Shown: positions 1 through 8,327, counted from the first letter of the stretch. The stretch is DNA of 64,000 bases from Lewinellaceae bacterium (GCA_020636075.1 JACJYO010000003.1:913907-977906); one strand, 5' to 3'. The notes: generated from the sequence alone by a model not told the origin. Translations and numbers: made by a program.

Positions 1-352
1 CAGCGCCCCAGAAAGTTTCCTGCAAGGGCATAAGAACAGTACCGCCTTCCGCTAGCTTGTTGAAAATGCGCTCCTGTTCTGTCCCGTCCGTAAGATTGAT
101 ACTGAGTTGGACGACATTTCCGGTAACGGAAGGCTCCGTGGCATCCGGCATGGTATCCGAAGCCATGAAGTAAATGTCATCCGATTTAAACTCGGCATGC
201 ATGACGCGCTGTTTATGCGCATCGGCACTTTCCACCGGGCTGTCACCAAAGCGTTGCATCGATAGTATTTCTCCACCGAAACAACTTTTGTAAAAATTCA
301 GGGCTTCCTCGCAGGTTCCCGGAAAACTGAAGTACACGTTCAATTTTTTCAT
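1..352 (-). CDS. VOC-family (PhnB-like glyoxalase-fold) protein, 3' part beyond window
   Basis: The reading frame begins at an ATG at 352 and is still open at base 1, so the C-terminus lies outside the window; 117 residues are visible. The start reads MKKLNVYFSFPGTCEEALNF and continues with FYKSCFGGEI and a GDSPV stretch, which is the usual opening of the PhnB / 3-demethylubiquinone-9 3-methyltransferase-like branch of the vicinal-oxygen-chelate superfamily. A later HAEFKSDDIYFMASD segment fits the next beta-strands. These proteins are small cytosolic dimers, often without a known substrate, so the enzymatic role cannot be named. No signal peptide is present. It is divergent neither from nor operonic with anything visible; the next gene on the same strand ends at 526. 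Confidence 0.8.
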   Translation of the reverse strand, partial: MKKLNVYFSFPGTCEEALNFYKSCFGGEILSMQRFGDSPVESADAHKQRVMHAEFKSDDIYFMASDTMPDATEPSVTGNVVQLSINLTDGTEQERIFNKLAEGGTVLMPLQETFWGA

Positions 353-525
353 TCGTACTGTTATATAATTTGATTTTAGTTGTTGCAAAGTAAACGTAGA
401 ACACGTGTGGTTCGGTGGCAATGTCAGATCAAGCAGCAACTGCTGCAGGAGTGGGGTGGGGTCGAATGGATATGCTCAAAAGTATGGAAGGCCTGGCAGT
501 ATTCAGGCGTTCCAGCACAGCATAC

Positions 526-921
526 TCAGGCAGCCCGGCGTGCGCGCGTCCGGGGAGTGGGCTGTGGAACCGGGTTGTTTGCCGGCCCGTGCTGGAACAG
601 GTCCATCTGGCCATTTTGCGCAGCGAGGTCCAACAGCCGGACATATTTCAGCTTGTGTTTGCTGTTGGTGCGCAGTGCAATGAGTTTAGCCAGTTCGAGG
701 GTGATAAAAAAGTCTTCCATGGGTTCTCCGGGCCGGGGGCGTTTGGCAAAATCACGCAAAGGTTGCGGGCGGCGGATGCCCTCCCGGAATTCATACAGGT
801 CCTTTAGCCATTTTCGCACCTGCGTTCCATATTGTGCGGCCGGTAATTTTAGCGTCTGATACAGGTTGGAGACTGCGACTACTTTTGTGCCGTATTTGCT
901 TTCAAAGATTAGAAGGTCCAT
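526..921 (-). CDS. AntA/AntB antirepressor-like hypothetical protein
   Basis: A 131-residue cytosolic protein. The N-terminal part VVAVSNLYQTLKL ... QVRKWLKDLYEF and the later DFFITLELAKLIALRTNSKH resemble the phage AntA/AntB antirepressor fold, in which a helix pair is followed by a [YF]FLTLDMAK-type helix; this similarity is by eye. The C-terminus is basic and low complexity (PRTRARRAA). A GTG at 963 would add 14 residues, but the strong promoter just upstream places the transcript start near 960-962, so the ATG at 921 is preferred. The promoter contains a perfect palindrome, suggesting repression by a dimeric regulator, possibly this protein. It could be a domesticated phage regulator; no other phage gene is nearby. 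Confidence 0.5.
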   Translation of the reverse strand: MDLLIFESKYGTKVVAVSNLYQTLKLPAAQYGTQVRKWLKDLYEFREGIRRPQPLRDFAKRPRPGEPMEDFFITLELAKLIALRTNSKHKLKYVRLLDLAAQNGQMDLFQHGPANNPVPQPTPRTRARRAA

Positions 922-965
922 AGCTAGTTTGTTGTTTACAACAGGTATTTGTTTTAAAAGCACTA

Positions 966-996
966 CAAAACTAAACTATTTGTTTTTAAAAACAAA
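966..996 (-). promoter_or_regulatory. Bacteroidota-type promoter for the AntA-like gene
   Basis: On the minus strand TTTG (993-996) is followed after exactly 19 bases by TAGTTTTG (966-973), which matches the Bacteroidota primary-sigma consensus TTTG-N19-TAnnTTTG. The expected transcript start is about 960-962, giving a leader of about 40 bases before the ATG at 921. Confidence 0.7.
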
Positions 997-997
997 T
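978..997. promoter_or_regulatory. 20-bp perfect palindrome inside the promoter spacer
   Basis: The sequence ATTTGTTTTTAAAAACAAAT is its own reverse complement. It covers the -33 box and most of the spacer of the promoter at 966-996, which is where a dimeric repressor would block RNA polymerase. The operator role is inference. Confidence 0.55.
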
Positions 998-1161
998 GTT
1001 TTTATTTTATTTTTTTATAAAACAAAAATGTTTGATTTTATTGACCTGATTAACAGCGACTTAGTTTGATTATAAGACGGAGGCTACTACCGTATCATCC
1101 CTGTTTAACCGGTCAAGGCCCTGCATTTCCGATCTGTCAGGGTACATCCAACTTGCAGGAA

Positions 1162-1189
1162 TTGAAATTGAAATGCGCACTTATCTTTA
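1162..1189 (+). promoter_or_regulatory. possible promoter of the antiporter gene
   Basis: TTG at 1162-1164 and TATCTTTA at 1182-1189 resemble the -33 and -7 boxes with a 17-base spacer, slightly short and with one mismatch at the last -7 base. It lies 22 bases before the ATG at 1211. The rest of the 964-1210 gap is AT-rich at its left end and otherwise shows nothing. Confidence 0.3.
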
Positions 1190-1210
1190 CCCCGCTAAAG
1201 CGCATCCTGT

Positions 1211-2440
1211 ATGAGTTTATTCGACACTTTTGCTATCCTGATCGTCTTATCGGCTTCTTTCGCCTACATCAATTACCGCTTTATCAAGCTGCCCGCAGCG
1301 ATCGGGCTGATGCTGATCGCCTTGCTGACCTCCATTGCCCTGGTGGCTTTGGGCCGGCTATATCCACCGGCGCTGGCTGATTTGACCACATTGATGTCTG
1401 GCATTGATTTTTCCAAATTGCTGATGGAAGTGATGCTGGGCTTTATGCTGTTTGCCGGGGCCATCCACATCCGGCTGGAAGAGTTAAAAAAGGTAAAACT
1501 GGCCGTAATCCTGTTTTCCACCATTAGTGTGGTGCTGAGCACGTTCATCGTGGGTACCGGCGCTTATTACCTGTTGGGCTGGTTTGGGATGCCGATGCCG
1601 TATTTATATTGCCTGTTGTTCGGTTCGCTGATCTCCCCGACCGACCCGATTGCGGTGCTGGGCATTTTGAAACAAGCGCGCATCGATAAGGCGCTCGAAA
1701 TGAAAATTGCCGGCGAATCGCTTTTCAATGACGGGGTGGCCGTGGTGGTCTTCCTGACAATTCTGGAGGTTGCCATGCACCCCGAAGCGATGGAATGGAC
1801 CGATGTCGGAGTGCTGTTTTTGCGCGAAGCCGGCGGCGGGGTATTGCTTGGCCTGGGCGCCGGGTATGCGGGATTTTTACTGATGCGCAGCATTGACAAT
1901 TATAAGGTGGAAGTACTGCTCACACTGGCTGTCGTTATGGGAGGTTATGCACTGGCCGACCGCCTGCATATTTCCGGACCGCTGGCTATGGTAGTGGCGG
2001 GTATTCTTATCGGAAACCACGGGAAGCGCTATGCGATGTCGGACCTCACGGCTGAATACGTGGACAAATTCTGGGAACTGCTCGATGAAACGCTGAACGC
2101 CATTTTATTTGTGCTCATCGGCCTCGAACTGGTAGTGCTGCACTGGTCCACAAACTATGTGATCCTTGGCCTCATTTCCATTGTACTCGTGCTGCTGGCG
2201 CGGTTCACTTCCGTATGGGTGCCGGCGCAAATTATCCGCTTGCGGGGCGATATGACGCGCCGAACGATCCTCATTCTGACCTGGGGCGGGTTGCGCGGCG
2301 GAATTTCAATTGCCCTGGCGCTGTCGCTTACCCCCGAACTCGGCAAGGACCTCTGGGTGACGCTAACCTATTTCGTCGTGGCCTTTTCCATTTTGGTTCA
2401 GGGCCTGACTGTTGGCCGGCTGGCCCGTGCGACGAGCTGA
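1211..2440 (+). CDS. CPA1-family Na+/H+ antiporter (NhaP type)
   Basis: A 409-residue inner-membrane protein with about twelve hydrophobic segments along its length. The family signatures are present: SLISPTDPIAVLG with Asp145 in the unwound helix, and GESLFNDGVAVV with the Asn173-Asp174 pair that binds the cation in electroneutral CPA1 exchangers. It should exchange sodium (or potassium) for protons and regulate internal pH. It is shorter than many NhaP proteins because it has no C-terminal TrkA-like or cyclic-nucleotide domain. The start MSLFDTFAIL leads straight into the first helix. The DoxX-like gene follows after 30 bases on the same strand, so the two may be cotranscribed. Confidence 0.9.
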   Translation: MSLFDTFAILIVLSASFAYINYRFIKLPAAIGLMLIALLTSIALVALGRLYPPALADLTTLMSGIDFSKLLMEVMLGFMLFAGAIHIRLEELKKVKLAVILFSTISVVLSTFIVGTGAYYLLGWFGMPMPYLYCLLFGSLISPTDPIAVLGILKQARIDKALEMKIAGESLFNDGVAVVVFLTILEVAMHPEAMEWTDVGVLFLREAGGGVLLGLGAGYAGFLLMRSIDNYKVEVLLTLAVVMGGYALADRLHISGPLAMVVAGILIGNHGKRYAMSDLTAEYVDKFWELLDETLNAILFVLIGLELVVLHWSTNYVILGLISIVLVLLARFTSVWVPAQIIRLRGDMTRRTILILTWGGLRGGISIALALSLTPELGKDLWVTLTYFVVAFSILVQGLTVGRLARATS

Positions 2441-2470
2441 TTTTTTTTAAAAAATTACCCGGTATACCCA

Positions 2471-3064
2471 ATGATGAGAACATTTCAAATCCTGCGAAAT
2501 ATCGCCTGCGTGTGTCTGGGTCTGATCTTTTTTACATCGGGCATGGCCAAACTGTATGCGGAACATGCTTTCCCTGGAATCATTGGCCCGGTGTGGCTGG
2601 AAGATGAATTGGCGAAATACGGTCTCGGGTTGTTCGCCCGCTTTGTGGCGACGGGACAGGTGCTGGTGGGTTTTCTGTTGCTCACCCTGCGTTTCAGTAC
2701 CCTCGGCGCGGTGATGCTGGTGCCGATGGTGCTCAATATTTTGGTCGTGACAATTGCGCTGCAATGGCAGGGTACACCCTGGGTGCTGGCGTTTTTTCTG
2801 GCTTCCAATTTATTCGTGCTGGCTGTGGACTACCCGAAATTATTGCCACTGATTGGGTACAGGTCGGACACACCACCTACAGCTGTCCTGTTATCCTGGC
2901 AAGGCAATTTGTTGTGGTTTTCCGGAATGGCGTTGGTGCTGGCGAGTATTCGAGTTTCGTATTTCAACGTGGAACTGGGCTGGCTGGGTTGCTTTCTGGG
3001 GCTGTGCATGGCCTGGGCGGGGAAGTTTGTGGACCGGCGGGTGGACCAACATAACCGGAAATAA
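2471..3064 (+). CDS. DoxX-like integral membrane protein
   Basis: A 197-residue protein with four to six hydrophobic helices. The first helix is followed by LIFFTSGMAKLYAEHAFPGI, a DoxX/MauE-type beginning in which a G-x-x-K motif sits at the end of helix one, and later segments such as GLGLFARFVATGQVLVGFLL fit the same family. Function in this family is poorly defined; members are linked to quinone or thiol redox chemistry in other organisms. It starts 30 bases after the antiporter stop and ends 8 bases before the convergent gene that follows, so there is almost no terminator space between them. Two adjacent ATGs (2471, 2474) are possible starts. Confidence 0.75.
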   Translation: MMRTFQILRNIACVCLGLIFFTSGMAKLYAEHAFPGIIGPVWLEDELAKYGLGLFARFVATGQVLVGFLLLTLRFSTLGAVMLVPMVLNILVVTIALQWQGTPWVLAFFLASNLFVLAVDYPKLLPLIGYRSDTPPTAVLLSWQGNLLWFSGMALVLASIRVSYFNVELGWLGCFLGLCMAWAGKFVDRRVDQHNRK

Positions 3065-3072
3065 CACAGCGG

Positions 3073-3702
3073 TTATTCTGGATTCTCTTTAAACGTAAAA
3101 TCTCCCCAAAACCGAACAGTGCATCCGTGAAACGGGCCGGATATATTGCTGAGCAACAAAACATATTGCTCGCCTGCCTGCACTTCCAAAGGTTTTAGCC
3201 AATTATTGTCATCCGGGTCAGAACAGCCTGCATCTTCCGTGATATCCGTTTCATCATCAATAAGCCCCGTTGGGCCAAAACATGGACTGTCGGGACCGGT
3301 CTCCTTACCACTTGGGCTTGAAGCCATGCACCGCACAACTTCTTTTTGGGCACAATCACCATGTTGAGGCAAACGGAACAATACAAAATCATAATCGTCT
3401 TTGGTCGTGTCGGGCAAAATGGTAAACCGCAGTGTTCCGGGCTTGTCGATCGCAAAGCGCAACCAAGTAGAGTTAACTTCTGCCTGACCAAAGGTGTTTC
3501 CATTGAAAAAGCAGGGTATTGTGTTGGCTTCCTGATGATCGGTTCCAATACCACGTACGTTGACTACATGTAATTTGTACTGCCTTCCGACCCAATAGGC
3601 CGAAGCACAATCAGCGTTCTGCTGCGCGGGTGTGTGCTTATAACTGCACAAAAAGCCGAGTAAAATGAATAACCCAGGAATAATGAGTGATGTCAGGCGC
3701 AT
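3073..3702 (-). CDS. exported protein with a PPC-like beta-sandwich
   Basis: A 209-residue protein beginning MRLTSLIIPGLFILLGFLCS, a clear signal peptide; an in-frame ATG 51 bases upstream would add a non-signal-like tail that lies in the REP element, so 3702 is chosen. The mature part contains STWLRFAIDKPGTLRFTI followed by YDFVLFRLP, the pattern of the pre-peptidase-C-like domains found in secreted Bacteroidota proteins. A Cys-rich, acidic stretch (DETDITEDAGCSDPDDN) lies before the last strands (YVLLLSNISGPFHG). No T9SS C-terminal signal is visible, so it is probably periplasmic or surface-exposed by another route. It may be transcribed with the upstream WG-repeat gene, separated by the REP pair. 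Confidence 0.65.
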   Translation of the reverse strand: MRLTSLIIPGLFILLGFLCSYKHTPAQQNADCASAYWVGRQYKLHVVNVRGIGTDHQEANTIPCFFNGNTFGQAEVNSTWLRFAIDKPGTLRFTILPDTTKDDYDFVLFRLPQHGDCAQKEVVRCMASSPSGKETGPDSPCFGPTGLIDDETDITEDAGCSDPDDNNWLKPLEVQAGEQYVLLLSNISGPFHGCTVRFWGDFTFKENPE

Positions 3703-3721
3703 ATGATTGACTTCATTTTTT

Positions 3722-3868
3722 CCCAGCCATGAATGGCTGGGCTGAGAATGCAACTGGGGAGAAATATAGACAATTGTTGCGCTCCGCTATGCGCTCCAAC
3801 CAAGGTATCGAACAGGGATTCACAATATGGAATAGTCTATATTCTTCGCCCAGCCATTTATGGCTGGG
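3722..3868. repeat. inverted pair of REP-like palindromes (BIME-like element)
   Basis: Two near-identical palindromes, CCCAGCCAT-ga-ATGGCTGGG (3722-3741) and CCCAGCCAT-tt-ATGGCTGGG (3849-3868), face each other: each is preceded by a T-run and followed by GGGC-n-GAGAAT-like bases when read outward to inward. Inner arms AATATAGAC (3763-3771) and GTCTATATT (3835-3843) pair as well, so the whole stretch can fold on itself. It separates two minus-strand genes for exported proteins. Confidence 0.8.
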
Positions 3869-3879
3869 AAAAAGGGGGC

Positions 3880-6800
3880 TCAATCCGAAAAATACCGCCG
3901 CCCCAAATAATCAAAATACCCGTATTCCATTTCTTCCTTAAATACCCGGATCAACTGTTGTTTTGGCAGCAACTCCACAGTATCAAATTCAGGCGGTATA
4001 ATTTCTTTGCCTTCCGCCAGATTTATCAACCCGGTTTTTTCATCTTGACTTATTCGAACCAGTTGCTCGTCGATGGGATCTACCCGCCCAATTTTCAGAG
4101 TGGTTTGAAAAAGTATCCGTCCGGTTTTATCGCAAAACATAAGGTCAGATTGGCCGTTGTCTTGGCTTTGTTGCCCAATCACAAGTTGCTGTTCGGGGTA
4201 AACATCGAAATCCAAGTTTTGCGCGAAGGGTACCAGCAACTTGCCCTGCCGGTCCACCAGTACAGCCGTGTTATAAAGCGGTACCAGTTCTACTTCCCAA
4301 CCCGCTGCAATTGGTTTGAATGGCGGGTTCAGCCCGACCAATTCGGCGCCATCCTGTTTGTATCGCAACAAACGCCCGTCTTTTATGGCAAAAATTGAGC
4401 TATCGCGCGAGCCGGAAAGGTAGGTACAGGCTTCAAGTAAAAATTTACCATCCGGGTTCAGCAGGCTGTGTTGGCCGGGTTGAGGATAGTCCTCCAGTTT
4501 CCTCAGGTTGTTTGACCACAGATTGATTTTTACCGGGTGTGCTGTTTTTTGTTGAAAAACAATACGCCCGCTTAGGGCATCCAGCATAAAATGTTCCCGC
4601 AAGCCGGATGCAGGATCAAACCGCCAGCCTTTGGCAAACGATAACCGGTCGTTCCAACATTCCAAATAGGCCTCTTCCAGATCCGGGGGGAGTACCCAAT
4701 TGCCGCTACGGTCGATGAAGCCCCAGCCGCCGCCAAATGCCTTGACCTGGATAAGCCGATGTTCCGGTCTGAACAGTTCGATTTTTTCAAACTGCGGCTG
4801 CACCACCCACTTCCCGCTCCGGTCGATCAGACCCAAGCGGTTGGCGGCGTCGCGGGCAGCAGCCTGGCCACCGGCAAATGCTTTTGCCCAGCTGAATTGC
4901 TGGCGAATGACAACCTGGAAATTTGTGTCCACAAAACCAAAGTTATTCTGGTCTACACAAGCTTCGCCGGCATGCACGCGGGCCAGGCCTTCCGAAAAAG
5001 GGTCGATGCTTGCAATATTGGTGAGCGTGCGTATCCTGCCCGTTTGTGGGTCGAGCAATTGCCTGTCGGTACTGTCGAAACGCGTTAACACGATTTTGCC
5101 ATATTGGAGGTAACAGTGTTTGTATTCAAACGGCACAATCTCCTTGCGGTCGGAAAGCCGGATAATGCCCTTTTTTTTATTTTTAGAAGCCACAATGTAA
5201 CCATCCCTCAGGTAGCTGTTTTCATAGGTTTGCGGGGGCAGCAGTGGTGTGCCGTCGGGCCGGGCGTAAAAACTTGTGCCGTTTTTGGAGGCGTCGATGC
5301 CGTAACAATTGGCGCAATCCAAATTTTCAATGGATGAAATATGATCGGCATCCAGCTTGGAGCGCAACAGCAGTTGGCCGTTTGGATTAAAAAAATCCCA
5401 ACCATCGCGGCGATGAAGCCTGACAAAAGGATAGTCCGGCCGCACCGAATTCGGCGGACATTCGAGGTAAACTACCGGCAAAATGACCTTGCCGTCAGGT
5501 GCGTAACTGCCCCACAAACCGTCCTTTTTCACCTTAATCGTCCCGAAAGCGCTGCCGTGATCGATCCGAACCTCGTCAAATTCGTCCCAAATGGGCAGGC
5601 GCCCAAGGGGGTCGAATAGTTGGGTTTTTCTATTAGAACCTGCCAGAATAAAAACCGAATCGCGGTACAGATTAACATAGTCGAACGCGCAGGGCACCAC
5701 TTCTTCCAGGCGGTCATTGTACAGGCCTTGTTTACTGCCTTGATGGACTTCCAAAAAGTAGGTGGTGTCGCCGGAAACAGTCGTTCTGATTTGCTCACGG
5801 ATTGGATACGTAAATTCAAAGGGCATTACGACGCGGTCGTTTGCGTCCAGCAGCACCTGTTTGCCTCCCAACGAGGCGATTCGGTTGGCCGTTTTGGCAA
5901 AATAAAAATCAGTAGGTGGGCCGTCCAAGCCGAGGTAGCCGGTTTGCCGGAAATGCCGGTCGTGTTCATACCAAAGGTTGTCGGCATGTTGCATTAAAAA
6001 ACCGTCGTGGTAGGGCTGGATCGCATAAACGTTTTCCAGTTCCAACAACACGGCGCCTTGCTTGTCAATAATTTTACTCCGGCCTTGCAAGTCCTCCACA
6101 ATTGCCCAACCGTACCGGGTAAACCGGAATGCTTTTCGGTACACTTCAGGGGTTGCCCGGTTTCCCGTTCGGTCGAGGTAGTAAAACGGTCCATCCGTTA
6201 TCCGGACCAGCAACAGGCCCTGTGAAAAACAGTGGTCCACTTCCCCGATGTCGTCGAACGCTCTCAACACCGTATTTCCAGCGGATACAAACAGGTAGTT
6301 CAAAATTCCGAGTTCCGGGTCGTGCCGGCCTGCCAGGCTTACTTCATTGTCGGGTGGTGCTATAAAATCCCATTCAGGAGCAAAAGCCTCCGAGCCGTCT
6401 TTGCGGATATAGCCGAATTTGCCCGCGCGGTTCACGGGTAGATAATCCGGCTCCTGATCAGGCGGTGTGAATTGCCCGCCGGGTTCGTATTGCCATACGT
6501 GCAGAACTACCGGGATTTCCCGTTCAGATTCCATCCAATAGCCCAGGCCGTAGTCGTCTTCCGATTCCTGGTCGGTCAGCCAATCGTAGCGAAACGGGCA
6601 TAATTGCTCCAAATCGCGGTTGAACAGGGCAACCCGAAAAAGCCGCATTTCATCGTTCATTGAATCGCAGCGGGCCAGCCAGAACAACTCGGGGTTAATT
6701 GGGACCAACACTGGTGGGACTAACGCGGTGGGTTCCAATACATAACTTCCATCGGCCTTTAGCCAGCCGTACCGCCCGTTTCGGCAAACGGTGGCTACTG

Positions 6801-7044
6801 ACTTGTTCAGTTTGTATCGCCGCTCCCATTCATATCCCCAGAGATCGGTTAAGGCAATACTGTCGGACAGGGCGCCGGCTTTTGAAAATTGTGGTGGAAT
6901 AATCAGTTTGCCCAAGCGGTCGGCGTATCCCCAGATATTGCCTTGCCGGTATGGAACCAACTCCGGTGGGGCTTGTGCGGTGAGTGGAGTGTTTTGGAAA
7001 AAACCAATGGCGAGGATCAGGTTAAAAAACAGGGGTGTTCGCAT
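3880..7044 (-). CDS. WG-repeat exported protein
   Basis: A 1054-residue protein with a signal peptide (MRTPLFFNLILAIGFFQ ... LTAQA). The rest is built of WG beta-repeats: short units ending in patterns such as GNIWGYADRLGKLIIPPQF, GRYGWLKADGSYVLEP, GKFGYIRKDGSEAFAPEW, GWGFIDRSGNWVLPP and GRILFQT. Roughly twenty units can be counted by eye, some degenerate. WG repeats form extended solenoids in secreted or surface proteins of Bacteroidota and Firmicutes, with no general enzymatic activity known. There is no T9SS C-terminal domain; the chain ends YGYFDYLGRRYFSD in another repeat. It is divergently transcribed from the cytochrome gene and has its own promoter. Confidence 0.85.
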   Translation of the reverse strand: MRTPLFFNLILAIGFFQNTPLTAQAPPELVPYRQGNIWGYADRLGKLIIPPQFSKAGALSDSIALTDLWGYEWERRYKLNKSVATVCRNGRYGWLKADGSYVLEPTALVPPVLVPINPELFWLARCDSMNDEMRLFRVALFNRDLEQLCPFRYDWLTDQESEDDYGLGYWMESEREIPVVLHVWQYEPGGQFTPPDQEPDYLPVNRAGKFGYIRKDGSEAFAPEWDFIAPPDNEVSLAGRHDPELGILNYLFVSAGNTVLRAFDDIGEVDHCFSQGLLLVRITDGPFYYLDRTGNRATPEVYRKAFRFTRYGWAIVEDLQGRSKIIDKQGAVLLELENVYAIQPYHDGFLMQHADNLWYEHDRHFRQTGYLGLDGPPTDFYFAKTANRIASLGGKQVLLDANDRVVMPFEFTYPIREQIRTTVSGDTTYFLEVHQGSKQGLYNDRLEEVVPCAFDYVNLYRDSVFILAGSNRKTQLFDPLGRLPIWDEFDEVRIDHGSAFGTIKVKKDGLWGSYAPDGKVILPVVYLECPPNSVRPDYPFVRLHRRDGWDFFNPNGQLLLRSKLDADHISSIENLDCANCYGIDASKNGTSFYARPDGTPLLPPQTYENSYLRDGYIVASKNKKKGIIRLSDRKEIVPFEYKHCYLQYGKIVLTRFDSTDRQLLDPQTGRIRTLTNIASIDPFSEGLARVHAGEACVDQNNFGFVDTNFQVVIRQQFSWAKAFAGGQAAARDAANRLGLIDRSGKWVVQPQFEKIELFRPEHRLIQVKAFGGGWGFIDRSGNWVLPPDLEEAYLECWNDRLSFAKGWRFDPASGLREHFMLDALSGRIVFQQKTAHPVKINLWSNNLRKLEDYPQPGQHSLLNPDGKFLLEACTYLSGSRDSSIFAIKDGRLLRYKQDGAELVGLNPPFKPIAAGWEVELVPLYNTAVLVDRQGKLLVPFAQNLDFDVYPEQQLVIGQQSQDNGQSDLMFCDKTGRILFQTTLKIGRVDPIDEQLVRISQDEKTGLINLAEGKEIIPPEFDTVELLPKQQLIRVFKEEMEYGYFDYLGRRYFSD

Positions 7045-7090
7045 AGGAATTCAGGTTTTAGTGGTGTGAGTTTTAGTGTGGCTATTTCTG

Positions 7091-7119
7091 CAAATTTAAG
7101 AATTGTATAACGCTGCAAC
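7091..7119 (-). promoter_or_regulatory. promoter of the WG-repeat gene
   Basis: On the minus strand GTTG (7116-7119) and TAAATTTG (7091-7098) form -33 and -7 boxes with a 17-base spacer; the -7 box matches TAnnTTTG exactly. The predicted leader is about 40 bases to the ATG at 7044. Confidence 0.45.
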
Positions 7120-7173
7120 CTTCGGTTTTGGTGGCTGGTCAAACGTCCTATTTCATTAACAATACGGCTTATT

Positions 7174-7767
7174 ATGAAAACGATTCTTTGGGGGTTCCTG
7201 CTTGCCGGGGGCGCCATTTTACTGCACAACTGTTCCGGGATAACCAATGAGGCGCAGGCCCAGGCTGTCAAACAACCTGAAAACCCGGCTGATCTGATCA
7301 AACGCGGCGAATACCTCGTAACCATTATGGGCTGCAACGATTGCCATACGCCCAAAGTGATGACTGATCATGGCCCCGACCTCGACCGCACCCGCCTGAT
7401 GTCGGGCCACCCGGCCGATGTGCCTTTGGCGCCCATTACCGACAAGGAAGCAGTGCGCACCGGCCAATGGGTGCTCATGCACCCGATGGTCTCCGCTTAT
7501 GTTGGCCCATGGGGCACCTCCTATGCAGCCAACCTGACCCCCGACGCTACCGGTATCGGCAGCTGGAGTTTTGAACAATTTAAAAAAGCGGTAACCGAAG
7601 GCAAATACAAAGGCCTCGATGGCGGCCGGATGTTGCTGCCGCCAATGCCCTGGTTTAACATGGTCAAAATGCCGGACGAAGATCTGAAAGCGATGTTCGC
7701 TTACCTGAAATCGCTGCCTCCGGTAGAAAATGTGGTGCCGGCGCCGGTGCCGCCTTCCGAGATTTAA
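7174..7767 (+). CDS. monoheme cytochrome c-like exported protein
   Basis: A 197-residue protein with an N-terminal hydrophobic segment (MKTILWGFLLAGGAILLHNC). A single haem-binding site CNDCH (Cys54, Cys57, His58) follows RGEYLVTIMG. Downstream segments NLTPDATGIGSW and MPWFNMVKMPDEDLKAMFAYLKSL are typical of c-type cytochrome domains, where a Met in the PPMPWFNM region could be the distal ligand. It should sit in the periplasm and shuttle electrons; the partner is not visible. Cys20 could be a lipid anchor, but the preceding residues (LLHN) are a poor lipobox. It is monocistronic and followed by a strong hairpin. Confidence 0.85.
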   Translation: MKTILWGFLLAGGAILLHNCSGITNEAQAQAVKQPENPADLIKRGEYLVTIMGCNDCHTPKVMTDHGPDLDRTRLMSGHPADVPLAPITDKEAVRTGQWVLMHPMVSAYVGPWGTSYAANLTPDATGIGSWSFEQFKKAVTEGKYKGLDGGRMLLPPMPWFNMVKMPDEDLKAMFAYLKSLPPVENVVPAPVPPSEI

Positions 7768-7833
7768 GCGGAATATTAGATGGAGTTTGGGCTGATTTTA
7801 ATGCTATTAAAATTGCCCGGCGTAGATTAGTTT

Positions 7834-7898
7834 TTTCACCGCTAAGGTGCCAAGACGCGAAGTTTTACCCTTCGCGTCTTGGCACCTTAGCGGTGAAA
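7834..7898. repeat. long perfect hairpin, terminator-like and repeat-like
   Basis: Arms of 29 bases (7834-7862 and 7870-7898) are perfectly complementary around a 7-base loop, built from the word CTAAGGTGCCAAGACGCGAAG. The right arm runs into eight further T residues, so it would work as a terminator for the cytochrome gene. The arm length is much greater than an ordinary terminator and the wording resembles dispersed intergenic repeats of Bacteroidota. Confidence 0.75.
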
Positions 7899-7990
7899 TT
7901 TTTTTTGGAACAATGATTATCCGTAAAAAGTCCCACTTTCCCTGTAGTTAAGGCAGTGGACAATTCCTGCTCCCGCCTCAACTTTGCCCC

Positions 7991-8221
7991 ATGATCAATC
8001 AGTGGAATTTTATGCGATTGCTGCGGGCCGGGTTAGCCGTTTGGGCTTTCGTGGAATTGTACAATACCGGCGAATGGCTGCTGCTTTTTCCTGGAATCAT
8101 TTTCGGTATGCAAGCAGTACTGAACGTCGGCTGTTGCGGCAGCGGAGCATGTTATGCATCACCGGAGCAACGTGCAACTACAGATTCCGATAACACGGTA
8201 ATTGCGGAAGAAATACGCTAA
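7991..8221 (+). CDS. small membrane protein with GCCGSGAC motif (YgaP/DUF2892-like)
   Basis: A 76-residue protein starting MINQWNFMRLLRAGLAVWAF, with two hydrophobic segments separated by a short turn (about residues 10-24 and 28-46). The second ends in VGCCGSGAC, a cysteine cluster seen in short Bacteroidota proteins related to the membrane part of YgaP (DUF2892). Related proteins are often linked to rhodanese or sulfur-transfer genes, but none is adjacent here. The tail is polar and probably cytosolic. Assignment is by pattern recognition; the start codon is the only one that keeps both helices. Confidence 0.55.
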   Translation: MINQWNFMRLLRAGLAVWAFVELYNTGEWLLLFPGIIFGMQAVLNVGCCGSGACYASPEQRATTDSDNTVIAEEIR

Positions 8222-8285
8222 GGGGATACCCCAAAGCAGTTTAAAAATATACAGGACGTTTTTCTACAACAGGTTTTAGGTGAAT

Positions 8286-8317
8286 AAAACGGCGCGGCGA
8301 AAGGCTGGCGCCGTTTT
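8286..8317. terminator. bidirectional terminator between convergent genes
   Basis: Arms AAAACGGCGC (8286-8295) and GCGCCGTTTT (8308-8317), flanked by A-runs on the left and T-runs on the right, lie between the convergent stops at 8221 and 8328 and can end transcripts from both sides. Confidence 0.75.
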
Positions 8318-8327
8318 TTATTGGTCC

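Noticed and set aside
52..276. 74-codon minus-strand frame near the left edge
   Set aside because: It is in a different frame from the VOC-family gene, whose start at 352 and conserved residues are clear; the real gene simply runs off the window.
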